Shown here: in pieces, positions 33,221-43,137 of the stretch
Numbering within the stretch: the stretch's first letter is position 1
Layout of the letters: each line of letters opens with the position of its first letter
Assembly: GCA_019279435.1 (NCBI GenBank)
Contig: JAAALK010000288.1
Span: forward strand, 52,333,742-52,397,741
Direction of reading: 5' to 3'
DNA: 64,000 nt
Origin: Zizania palustris
Taxonomy: Eukaryota > Streptophyta > Magnoliopsida > Poales > Poaceae
The notes under the pieces: generated by a model
Database searches by the model: none
Told to the model about the DNA's origin: nothing
Seen by the model: the letters and a program-made list of their open reading frames with translations, nothing else
Translations under genes and position numbers: made by a program

Positions 33221-33982
33221 GGGCTCCTTGTAATCATGTGTAATCACTTTTCGAATTAATAAAGAATATGGTTCAGATAATGCTTTCCTCTCATAAACTT
33301 CCAGCTTCAGAGTGGACGCACTAGAACCGCGGGGTTGACCGAGAGGGAAGTGCCATTAATTTGAATCATATTTTCCGAGGTGGTGGGCTGACATAATCCG
33401 GAGTCCAAGCCACTGGCTTGAAGACATCTGTAAAAGAGCCCGAATACCACAGAATGCGGAGTCCAAGCCACCGGCTGGAAGACATCCTTAAAAAGAGTCG
33501 AAGGAGACCAAATAATGCGGAGCCCAAGTCATTGGCTCGTAGGTATCCGTAAAAAGAGTCCAAAGAGGCCACTGCGAACTTCGAACCACTGGTTTGACAG
33601 AATTCGCAAAAAAAAGCCGAAGGAGGCCAAAACAAAACAGAGTTTGAGCCATGAGCTTCGAATGTCTCTTAAGAAAGTCCAAAGTGACAAATTATCTAAG
33701 ACACTAAAGTGTCCAGAAAGTTATCTCAAGTGATTTTTTTCAAAAGCATAAAGTGCTAAGTCACCATTCTTCAGATTACAAATAATTGAAGAAATTTTAT
33801 AAGATTTTAAGAGATCTTTAAATTACAGAGGGGCTCCGAACCCCCAAAATTGTACTCCGAAGTTTTTCTTTGTGCCTAACCATCTTTGAATACAGTTCGA
33901 AGTTGCTTACACCCAAAGAGGGGCTAATAAATAGGGAGACAATTTTAAATCGATATTCATTATTCAAACAAATATGATTACA
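33221..33982 (+). other. Convergent spacer between pol and antisense gene
   Basis: No gene. It holds about five degenerate 60-bp repeats at 33395-33700 and AT-rich DNA. Pol on the plus strand and the antisense gene on the minus strand both end here. Confidence 0.75.
33395..33700 (+). repeat. Degenerate tandem repeat, unit about 60 bp
   Basis: GGAGTCCAAGCCACTGG-type unit starts are at 33400, 33458 and 33519, followed by more diverged copies near 33574 and 33638. Each ends in an AAAAGAGTCC-like run. Confidence 0.75.
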
Positions 33983-36239
33983 TCATGAAAAATTGGTATC
34001 TATACCAAGAAGGAATCGAAGACCTCTTCGATCTCTAGAGCTAGGGTTGGAACGACTAGTTCCAGTGCCGGGAGTTCTAACAACTTTACGTTTAACTCTT
34101 TTGCCTCCCTTCGAAGCTCTAAAGTCTTTTTGTTCTTGTTGAAGCTTGGCCCAAGTTCGAAGCCGTTCGGGGCTCCTTTCCCAGCTTCCATGTTCTTCAG
34201 GCTTTTTACTTCGAGCTTCATCTTCGTCTTCGGACCATATAACGTCTTCAGAAGACGAAGTTTCCAAGTTAACTTCTTTTTCTTCCTCTTTAATACAAGA
34301 TAATATGTCTTTACTTATTTCGGACGTAATTGCTCCGGAACTATCTCGAGGAATTAGAAATCGAGGACGCTTGTGATGTTTTAAGATATCGAAGGTAGCC
34401 CATAATAAGCGAAGTTCGTCGTTAACATCTAACACTTCGACATCTTCAATATGAGGCAAAGCCTAGAAACATGATAAACAAATCTTCATTTATAAATGTA
34501 CATTAGCATAATGCTTTACATAGTCAAAAATCTTAAGGTATTTCTAAACCTGCGGGTTCGGAGGGGGCTGACTGCTCAAAGCGTGGGACCGAGCCTGCTT
34601 CTAGCGTTGTCCTTCGTCAATCCAAGCATTGATCGCAGTGCGACCTTCGACTCTCCATGAAGTTTGGAAGGTTTGCCAAGCAGCGGCCACACCTTCGGAA
34701 GGAGTGAAAAGCTGTTCGTCGTCGAAGATAATTGGGCCCTCTCCTGCGCTCGGAGTTATCGATCGACCCAGATCTTCGTAATAGCGAAGTATACCAACGA
34801 CAGCCACTTGTCCGGAGAGTTCCCCGTAACGAATGCCTGTTGTCTTCATTTGCTTCGCTACTCCTTGAATCCTTTTCAGCCGGCGTAGCAGGGAGATGTT
34901 GTCATCTGAAGGAAGCGTCCCAGTAGTACCAAAGTACTCCAGAACGCCTAGCATTTGGTCCATGACCTCCGCAGCTACCTTCTCAGACTTCATCTTATCT
35001 TCAATTAGCGCATCCTTTGCCGAAGTTACCTCTTCTAGTACTCTAGAGAGTCTAGCAGCCTCCGTAGCCAAATAATTCTTTTGATTCAGTAGCTGGCTAG
35101 CTTCTTCTCGGAGCCTAACAAGCTCAGTCCCCGCAGTAGCGTGCTCCGTCCGCATCCTTTCAATTTCTGCTCGAAGCACAATTCTTTCTGCTTCGAGCTC
35201 CTTATTCGCAGCCTCTAAGCCTTGTCTGGCCCTGCGCTCCGTTGAAACTATGTTGTCCATTTGGGTCACTCGACCTTCGGAAATAGTAAAATTTCGTTGA
35301 AGAGTTTCGTTTTCTTCTCGAAGACGAGTGATTTCGCGTTCACTTGATACGTTCGCAGCTCAGGCCAAGACTACTTGCTGAGAAAAGAAAAAAACAAAGG
35401 TAAGAAATTATTTGTATATAAATTTGATGTTGTTTCGCAGATATTTCGTACCTGGTAGGCTGCACGTTCCATAGCAGCGTTAAGCTCTGAACTCTCCGCC
35501 TCACTCAAGATAGCCACCAAGTCCATATCCCCGACTTCGCGACTAGCTCGATCCAAAGGCTCGAGCAGAGTCCGAAGCCCAGTTCTTTGCTCCAAAAAAG
35601 GAGTTAAAAGGGGGAGCATGCTCAAGGCTTGCTGGTCATCTTCGCTTGGCAAAGGTTCGGAGTGCTGAGCTGTGGTCTTCGGAGGCTCAGTAGACTGCCC
35701 TTCTTCAGTCTATTGGCTCTCATCTGTTGATTCAGACGGAGTTAATCCTGAGATTGGAGCAGGGAGGGGGTCCATCTTTCCTTTGCCCTTTCCAGGCCCC
35801 ATTTGAGTGGCTTCTGGAAGTGGCTCTGAAGTTGTCGAAGGTCCAGGAACTATATCTTCAGGACAGACCTCTTCAATGGAAGTGGACTCTGAAAAAGCAA
35901 AGGTATTACATTGTATAATTTCACAAAAAGTATAAGAAAATTATTCGATGTTTACCTTCGACATTTTGGTGGCGAATGAGCATTGGACTGTTTGGCGGAT
36001 CGAAGGCGAGATCTTTGTCCAAATCAAGCGTCAAATGTACAGACAAAATGGGCTACACTCAGTACAGACAAGAAGATTCGGCCCTGACAATGTATCAGCC
36101 GTGTCGGACGCTGCCTGCACCGCCCGACACGGCCCAGAGGATCGCGATCCTGTCCCCCTGTACGTCTGCCTCATCCTTTTCCCGCCAACGCTCTCTTCGG
36201 GTTCGCTACCACGGCCGAGGGAGAGGCCCTCGGCAATTC

Positions 36240-36575
36240 CCTTCCGGAGGATGGTCTCCGACGACCTTCCTCCGGAGGGCGGTCTCCGGCAGCCTTCTCC
36301 CAGAGGGCGGCCTCCGGCAACCTTCTTCCGGAGGGCGGCCTCCGGCAGCCTTCTCCCGGAGTGCGGCCACCAGCAACCTTCTTCCGGAGGGCGGCCTCCA
36401 GCAGCCTTCTCCCAGAGGGCGGCCTCCGGCAACCTTCTTCCGGAGGGCGGCCTCCGGCGGCCTTCTCCCGGAGGGCGGCCTCTGGCAGCCTTCTTCCGGA
36501 GGGCGGCCTCCGGCAACCTTCTCCCGAAGGGCGGCCTCCGGCAGCCTTCTACCGGAGGACGGCCCCCGGTATTCT
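36240..36575. repeat. GC-rich 28-bp minisatellite inside antisense gene
   Basis: About 12 copies of a unit like GGCGGCCTCCGGCAACCTTC plus TTCCGGAG. Since 28 is not a multiple of three, the protein cycles through three frames, yet no frame meets a stop. G+C is far above the flanking sequence. Confidence 0.85.
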
Positions 36576-37154
36576 TGGCTTCAAATCCCCAAGCGGTGGG
36601 CCCCCTGGCCATCGGGATTATCTCCCCCAACACAGTCGTTGTTGCTTCATCCGGAATTGAAGTCATAGTGACTTCGATTCTACTTTCATCCGCAGGAACT
36701 CCGTCTTGAGGTAAAACCTCTTGAGCGGCCGAAGTCCTTGTTTGCTCAAGATTGACTTGAGACTCCGGCACATTCGCAGCATCTTCAATATGCGTGTCTG
36801 GTTGAGCTGCATCTTCATCAATCAACCTCATCATTAACCTGCCTTCATCCTCTTGAGAATCGGAGATTGAAGCTCTTGGGCTCGAAGGTGCAAGGTTTTT
36901 TGGCTTTCGAGCCACCTTCTTAACTGGAGTCTTGGTAGAGCTCGAAGTCCCAGCTTCGGCTTTCCTCTTCTTGGGCCTTTTTTCCGAAGGCACCCAATCC
37001 ACCAAGGGAGGCGGAGCCACTTCGAGTAGCCCCCATACTCGGTTGGATCGTTCACAACTACCAACCAGTTTGATTCTCCATTCTTTTTTGGTCAGAGTTG
37101 GGGCACCTAGAATCTTCTCCGAAGCTCGTACAATCTGCTCCAAAGTTATAGGGG

Positions 37155-37232
37155 CTGAAGAAGATGAAAAACGAGTTAAGCTGGTTATTCCTTCGAATGA
37201 ATATGCATAATATATGTTGTTTTCGAAGTTAC
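37155..37232 (-). other. First intron of element G antisense gene
   Basis: GTAACTT to TTCTTCAG on the minus strand, 78 bp, at the same protein position as introns at 56003-56079 and 62225-62320 in elements I and J. Confidence 0.7.
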
Positions 37233-38168
37233 CTGCAGGGCTCGAAGTCGAAGTAATTTTGCGAAGACCGCCTTCCGAATCCTCTTCGAAGGTGATTGGC
37301 CAGTTAGCCATCAAAGGAGGGATTTGGAGCCCGAGGAATTCTTCGGCTAAGTCTCGCATGCTCAACCGTCGACTGATTTTTTGAAGCAAGCTAAGGCGAG
37401 CTTCGAGCTGACCCGGATCTGGATGCACAAGGGCTTCTTTTCGGAAGTTGATGTCTTGCAAAGGTCCGACCAGAGGGTTGCTCGCCCCAACTTCGGCGTA
37501 AAACCACTTCAGAATCCAATCAGTGTACCATCTCGCATTGATGGCCTTAGCGGGAAATTGGAGGGCATACTCGTCCCGAAGCCTGAAGTTAATGCTTCCG
37601 AAGGCTATTACCATTTTTTCACCTCTGGGGCCTACGAAGGTCTTCGGCTGGCACGAAGCTCTGTGCAGTGCTGCGAAGATCTCTGCCCTCCCTTCACAGC
37701 CCTCTACTCGCAATGCCCATTCGAAGATGGCGAGACGAGCTACAGCATTCGGAGAAAGTTGGGGGAGAGTGACGTGGAACAAATCTAATACCTCGGCCAA
37801 GAAATCAACTGCTGGAAGTCCTAAGCCAGCTTCGAAGAAGGCTTCGAAAACAACCACCTCTCTGGGTCTTGGCGACGGAATGATCTCTTTCGTAGGTTTG
37901 CGAATCATCACCCCGAACTAATTCTGCCTTGTACTGCAACCGCAAGAGATTCCCTACTACAGGTTGACGGCCCCAGTTGATAAGACTGGTCCGCATACTT
38001 CGCCGATGCTTGGAAAAGATCTTGGGGATTTCCTCCCGTCTGCGCCATTGCCGCCGTTGAAGGATTGGGAGTCGCTGCCGCCAAGGTTGCAGCCGCCGCT
38101 GCTGCCGCAGCCTGCTGCTGCGCCAGGGTTGAAGATGCTCCAGGGCCCTTGAAACTAGTCTTCGCCAT

Positions 38169-38618
38169 TGAATCTCACGGATTACTTCAGAAGGAAAATG
38201 GAGGCTAGGGCTCGGGTTGGAGGCTAGGGCTCAAGTGATGGTTTGTTTGCAGCGAAAAGGTACTCAAGCAGGGTTTGGGCCCTTTATTTATAGCCCAGGC
38301 TTTACATTTTTTACCATTTGTCCATGCCGTTTCGCATTCTTGCCCGTTACTTTGTTCCGAAATTAACGCATTGCGTAACTTCCGTTAGAAGAAAGAAGCC
38401 AACGGCTATTTTTTCTGAGTCTAAAAAGGCTTTCAGGCTTCCTGAGTTAGTTCTAAGATAGTTCGAAAGTAATTGTCTTAAAACTGATTCGAAGTTTTAT
38501 ATCTCCATACATTTCGGAGATGGATTAAAATATAATAACCCCTACGCATGGTTATTTTCTGTGTATACTGCTCTCCTAACATTACAGGTTTAATGGAGAA
38601 GTGTATTCGAGGGGCTAC
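38169..38618 (-). promoter_or_regulatory. Promoter region of element G antisense gene
   Basis: A minus-strand TATAAATA at 38286-38293 in GGCTATAAATAAAGG lies 118 bp before the ATG. The zone ends at the plus-strand purine tract (38608-38618, CGAGGGGCTAC) of the 3' LTR, so it serves both strands. Confidence 0.65.
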
Positions 38619-39113
38619 TGTTGGGGGAAAATATTCCATCCTCAGGGTTATTGCAGTAACAGGACAAAGGCAGGCGATTGATTCAAAGATTTCCAGATTA
38701 CATCTTCGGAGATGCGTTGAGTCCAGTTCGAAGTATGAAGACAAACCCTAGTTCGGAGTATATCTTCGAACATGGACTCTTCTAAGATCTTTTCTGCCAG
38801 CTAAGATGGAAGACTTATCTTCTTTCTCATTAGATTAGTCTTTTACCATTTTAGCCCTATTAAGGGTACTGAATAGTTTCCACTATGTCGGTTGTAATAG
38901 AGGGGTAAAAAGGTCTTTTCCTTAATGTTTGGGCCTATAAATACCCCCCGTTTTACCCTGTAATGAGGACCGACTACAAGTTATTCAATACACACTTTCG
39001 AACTATTCTAAGCTATTATCCTTTCGGAGGCTTAGAATAGTTTGCTTCGCAAACACTTCGTTTGTTAGTTTCTATTCTTCAGAAACCTATTAGCGTAATA
39101 TTTTACGCCAACA
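38619..39113 (+). repeat. Element G 3' LTR
   Basis: 495 bp, TGTTGG to CCAACA, with a TATA box at 38936-38943. Confidence 0.95.
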
Positions 39114-39118
39114 CAAAG
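39114..39118. other. Target duplication of element G, right copy
   Basis: CAAAG, identical to 27263-27267. Confidence 0.92.
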
Positions 39119-40268
39119 TAACACATCTGGTTTAGTTTTCTGGAAAAATATTTTCCTCTGATTTGTGCTGAAACTTATTTTTAAGGTGTTTGATCCAATG
39201 TTTAACCCATACATGTTTGTTGATTATCTGATTCTGTGATTGATAAAACTTTCTCTGGATAATCTCTTTCCTTAAACCGGGTGAGGAACCGAACAAACTT
39301 TAGAGACTCTCCAGAACATTCAAGAGGGATGAAACTCAAATTGAAATTTGCATCTGCCGTGGCTTTATTTCTGCCGTGAGAAACTTCTTCGGTTATTGCG
39401 CTGGATCATCTACAGGCGCCAGCATCTTGTCGACAAGAGCTACAACATCGCTGGTTTTGTTGGGAAGAGAAATCACATTTTACTTTTGCCATGTGTTCAT
39501 CCGAAGAAGAAAATTTTCTGCACTGCTTTTCTTGCGTTGGATTCTCTACAGTATTCTTCTGTTTTGCCGGATGAAGCAATTGTGTTCTACCGAATAGAGT
39601 TTTAGGATCCCTTGGCTCGACGCGAAAGAACAACTGGTAAGGGTTAATCTGCTATTTTTCCGGGAGTTAATAAAATCAATAGTTATCTAGTTTTAATTAG
39701 CATAAAAATTAATCTCCTATTTTCTAGGTAATTTCAGTTTAATTAATAATCTCATAGTTATCATTTTTTAATTAAAATTAAACTCTTCATTAAATTTTAA
39801 CCTGTTAAATATTTATCTCGTATTATTTAAGTGTTTTTAATCTGCTCATATAAAAGGAAAATTTATTATTCACAGTAATATATTTATTCTAGATTTCCTC
39901 GAAATATTTTAGGTTTATTTCTAAATTAATTTCTGGATGATCCATGTTTTTATTTAGTTGATCAGTATTTTATTTTTAGACTATTGTTTGAACAATCTAT
40001 TAATATATTTAGGTATTTTGCTTACGTTATTAAATTTTGCTAGTACCAATTTTATTTACTGTAGTATTTCTATTTACTTTATCTTTAATATCATTTTAAT
40101 TGGTATTCCAGTAATTTTTTAGTCTGGACAACTTTAATTCCAGTAATTTGCTTTGCTAATATTATTTGTCTGGTTAAGTTTGGTTGGGTGTTGGGATTAC
40201 GATATAGTTTAGCGAAAAAATTTTAGGCACCCATTCACCCCCCTCTGGTCGCTACTTTCGGTCCTACA
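39119..40268 (+). repeat. Element F 5' LTR, second part
   Basis: Completes the LTR opened at 26381, about 2.0 kb in total. It is AT-rich at 39650-40180 with no gene, and ends CACTTTCGGTCCTACA-like, matching the end of the element D LTR. Confidence 0.85.
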
Positions 40269-40270
40269 AG

Positions 40271-40282
40271 TGGTATCAGAGC
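40271..40282 (+). other. Primer-binding site of element F
   Basis: TGGTATCAGAGC two bases after the LTR, as in element D. Confidence 0.9.
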
Positions 40283-40333
40283 AAGGTTAGGTTTTTCTAA
40301 TATCTTAACCGATTCTAAACCTAGGTAGTGACC

Positions 40334-41811
40334 ATGACGTCTTCTGGCAAAATCCCGTTCCTAGAGGCTTTTGGCTACACTTATTGGAAGACTCGCATGC
40401 GAGCATACCTTATGAGCGAGAGCTCGGACATATGGGAGATTTGTGTTCATCCTAACTTCACCATTAGGACTATTGCTGCAGATACTGCTGCTGATGTAAT
40501 TACCCAGCATCAAAATAATAGTAAGGCGGTGAATATTTTATTTTATGGTCTAGGTCCTAGTGAGTTTGAGCGTGTTAGCCATCTCACCACTGCTCGAGAG
40601 ATCTGGGCTACCCTCCAAGCACATCATGAGGGGACAGCTCAGGTCAAGGCTAGGCTCTACCAGACCTACCGGCGTGAGTATGAAAACTTTTCACAAAAGT
40701 CGGGTGAGACTATTGAGGCTTTGTTTGGCCGTTTTGAATCGATCATTAACAAGCTTCGCGTTAACAAGGCAGAGCGTGATCAGCTGGTCTCGGATCATGA
40801 ACAAGCGCTTAAGGTACTCCATACCTTGGATCCTAAGATCTGGGAGATCAAGGTCTCTTCTATTGTTGAGAGCACGTCTTATGATACCTTGATCGTCGCA
40901 GAGCATTTTAGTAATCTCAAGGCCTCAGAGGTCAATATTCAGTTGAGATCAAATCTCACTGATTCTGGCTCAAAGACTCTGGCGCTTGCGACACCGTCGG
41001 CTGATCCTAATGCCATGAGTTGTACTGCTTTTTCCTTGATGTATATCTCCGAGGAACAACTTGATACTCTAGGAGATGATGATTTGTGCCTGTTTAACAA
41101 CCGGGTGCGATGTGTCTATGATAAGCGAATGTTTAAGAGACACGACACAAAATCCGGATGCTTTGAGTGTGGTGACCCAGGTCATTTCATCGCCGACTAC
41201 CCCAAGCAGAAGAATTACAAGAAGGGCACCGACGGCAAATCCTACAACTCCGGCAAGTATGACAACTCCACAAAGGGCAAGCCCAAGACAAGTTTTTTTC
41301 GAAAAGCTCTAAAGGATTATAGGCGTGAGAACAAGAAGCGAGACAGGACCTTCTTTGCCGAGATGGAGAAAAGATACTCCAAGAGATCCTCGTCTTCCTC
41401 CTTGTCTTTAAGTTCAAGTGATGAAGAGATCATGATCAGGAAGGGGAAGGACAGGGACAATCCGACGGGCCTCTGTTTCATGACCTTCGGCAACAAGCCG
41501 AAGAGTCGCTCATGTCACAGCCGAAGACCCCACAAGAGCTTTTGCTCAATGGCTCTTGGGGAGAAGAAAGAGAATGACTCCTCTGATGACTCCCATGATG
41601 ACGATGATGAGAAGGCATCTTCCTATGAACAATAAGTTGTAAATTTACTAGAACAGAATAGTTAGGAGTTGAAGTATCGGGAGAAACTGCTTATAGGGGC
41701 TAAGAAGAGGATAGATGAGCTTGAGAGTGAGCTTGCCACAACAAATGGCAAGATTGAGAGTCTGTCTTCTTCCCCTTGCTTGGGTGATAGTGGTGAGTGC
41801 CCAAAACATGA
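40334..41811 (+). pseudogene. gag: Copia gag of element F, truncated and with stops
   Basis: Close homologue of element D gag from the same ATG context (ACCATGA) through the UBN2-type region, the knuckle and the Lys-rich part. The knuckle reads CFECGDPGHFIADY: its last Cys is now Tyr (TAC at 41198-41200, TGC in D). A TAA at 41633 and a TAG at 41663 interrupt the frame; D has CAG at the second site. Homology ends at about 41811, in the coiled-coil part, at the junction with element E. It is non-functional. Confidence 0.9.
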
Positions 41812-41914
41812 TGTTGCGGTTGTCGATCTTTGTGCCTCCCATGGGATCCATCGGCGTTGTAGATGTAGTAGTTGTCGTAGAGGTACTTGCAGCTGATGTA
41901 GATGTACTCGTCAT
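41812..41914 (-). pseudogene. gag: N-terminus of element E gag
   Basis: A minus-strand ATG at 41914 is followed by a Ser/Thr-rich run and MDPMGGTKID. It is cut after some 34 codons by the junction with element F. Only the start is left, so assignment rests on its position after the LTR and leader. Confidence 0.55.
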
Positions 41915-41929
41915 GTTGGCGTAGACTTC

Positions 41930-41949
41930 CCCAGAGGAGTCGCCAAAAA
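41930..41949 (-). other. Primer-binding region of element E
   Basis: On the minus strand TTTTTGGCGACTCCTCTGGG lies just after the LTR end. TGGCGACTCC-type primer sites are common in plant Gypsy elements. Confidence 0.6.
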
Positions 41950-41952
41950 GTG

Positions 41953-43137
41953 TGTTGACACAGAAACGTGCCCCCATACTTGGGCCGGTTCGACAATCCA
42001 AAAGCATGTGGATACTTAGGGATGAGCCTAAGCATAACACAACACTGGCGTCACGTTCTGATTACCCTTAATAGTAGCAAGAGGGGTGGAGTCACCAGGT
42101 AATTAGATCGCACAAAATAATCCAATTAGCTGAAATATATATAGATAAAATAAACCAATTGGCCGAACAAAGCCTGATTGATTCGGAGAGTACCATGCGA
42201 AGGGTCACTGAAGGGAGTCCTTTGACGTCTGGTACGAAGGGTGCGCTAAAGGTAACCTTCGGCATTCGGATTGATCTTGCCGAAGACAGGCTCCGAGCAG
42301 ATCGCAATGCTAAATCTCCTCCGAACGACAGGGTTCAGTGCGAAGCCTCTAACACGACAAAGTCCAACGCGGGGCACCGGTGCGACGTAGTCCGATTCGG
42401 GCTGCTAGTGTGATGAAGTCCGATGCAAAGCAGCTCCGGTGCGTGGGACTCGACCAGACCAACAATAGCATGACAAATCTAGCACGGATGAATGAAGCGA
42501 GGACATGCCAAAGGGTGCTCTAGCAGCCTACGAAACTAACTTCCTAGCTCCGGAAACCTTCTACGAAGGGGGCTATGAATGTGAAACCTGCAACAAAACG
42601 AAGATCAAGTGCCAATTTGGGCCTGGAGACCGAATTACCAAGTGTAGCAGTGCACAAAACGAAGGGTAGCAATCTGTTACGTATATTAATGGATGGTTCA
42701 CAAGTGAGCCAACAAGGTGATAGCAATCTATTACATATATTAACGGATGATTCATAGGCGAACCAACCAGTCTTACCACAATTATGGCTTGCCTGATGGA
42801 GGGATTCCAGCGCAAACCCACGAAGGTATACTGATCTATTGTGGAAAGTGAAGAAAGTAAAGGTACGTTTCAAACTAGGATTTGAAGAGTTGATCTGTGT
42901 TGGGGGGTCCTATGAACCATCCTCACCCCTGTATTTATAGGGGCTAGTCTTCTTATCTCTAACTCTAATCTGATAAGATTTGGCCTAATCAACATTAGAG
43001 ATAAAAACAACCTGAATCTGTATCAGACTCCTATCCGAAGCCAACCCAAAGTGGGCCTTCAGCAGGCCCACCGAAGTATGCTCCTCGGGCCTAAGCTTCG
43101 GGGGAGCAGGCCACCGAGTGTCCTTCATGTCACGCCC
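41953..43137 (-). repeat. Element E 5' LTR, larger part
   Basis: Matches 22588-24027 of the other LTR; minus-strand TATA box at 42932-42939. Split at 43137 by element H and completed at 52828-53007. Confidence 0.85.
43133..43137. other. Probable target duplication of element H, left copy
   Basis: CTTCA here, CTTCG at 52828-52832; four of five bases agree. Confidence 0.6.

Larger units (their letters stand above)
33983..38168 (-). pseudogene. Antisense multi-exon extra gene of element G
   Basis: Reads opposite to gag-pol. Apparent exons on the minus strand are 38168-37233, 37154-35956, 35888-35452, 35377-34550 and 34462-33983. The introns between them are 67-87 bp with GT/AG ends; the first (78 bp) is also open in frame. 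Exon 1 has an Ala-rich start and the core EVVVFEAFFEAGLGLP, LPQLSPNAVARLAIFEWA and SMRDLAEEF. Exon 2 has the SNRVWG motif, a basic part and a GC-rich repeat. Exon 4 is a long coiled coil. Exon 5 is acidic and ends RGLRFLLGIDTNFS. Lesions include a one-base frame break near 37911 and stops near 35358 and 34601. Such genes match the type annotated as putative gypsy-type transposon (Transposase_28); molecular role unknown. Confidence 0.8.
27268..39113 (+). mobile_element. Element G: Tat-lineage Gypsy element with antisense gene
   Basis: 11.8 kb with two 495-bp LTRs (TGTTGG to CCAACA), a perfect CAAAG target duplication, primer site, gag, an uninterrupted 1401-codon frame with protease to integrase, a tandem-repeat zone, then a multi-exon gene on the minus strand and the 3' LTR. 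Two RNase H domains and the antisense extra gene place it in the Tat lineage. By eye the LTRs differ at 9 sites (about 98% identity), so insertion was recent. Confidence 0.95.
26381..41811 (+). mobile_element. Element F: 3'-truncated Sirevirus-like Copia element
   Basis: Same family as element D. One LTR (26381-27267 plus 39119-40268) is followed by the primer site and the first part of gag. The element stops inside gag at about 41811, where the gag start of element E begins on the opposite strand. Pol and the 3' LTR are gone. Element G is inserted in its LTR. No right target duplication can exist, as that end is deleted. Confidence 0.88.

Noticed and set aside
36031..36709. Plus-strand frames over the 28-bp repeat
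   Set aside because: They are a consequence of the stop-free GC-rich repeat; the supported gene is on the minus strand.
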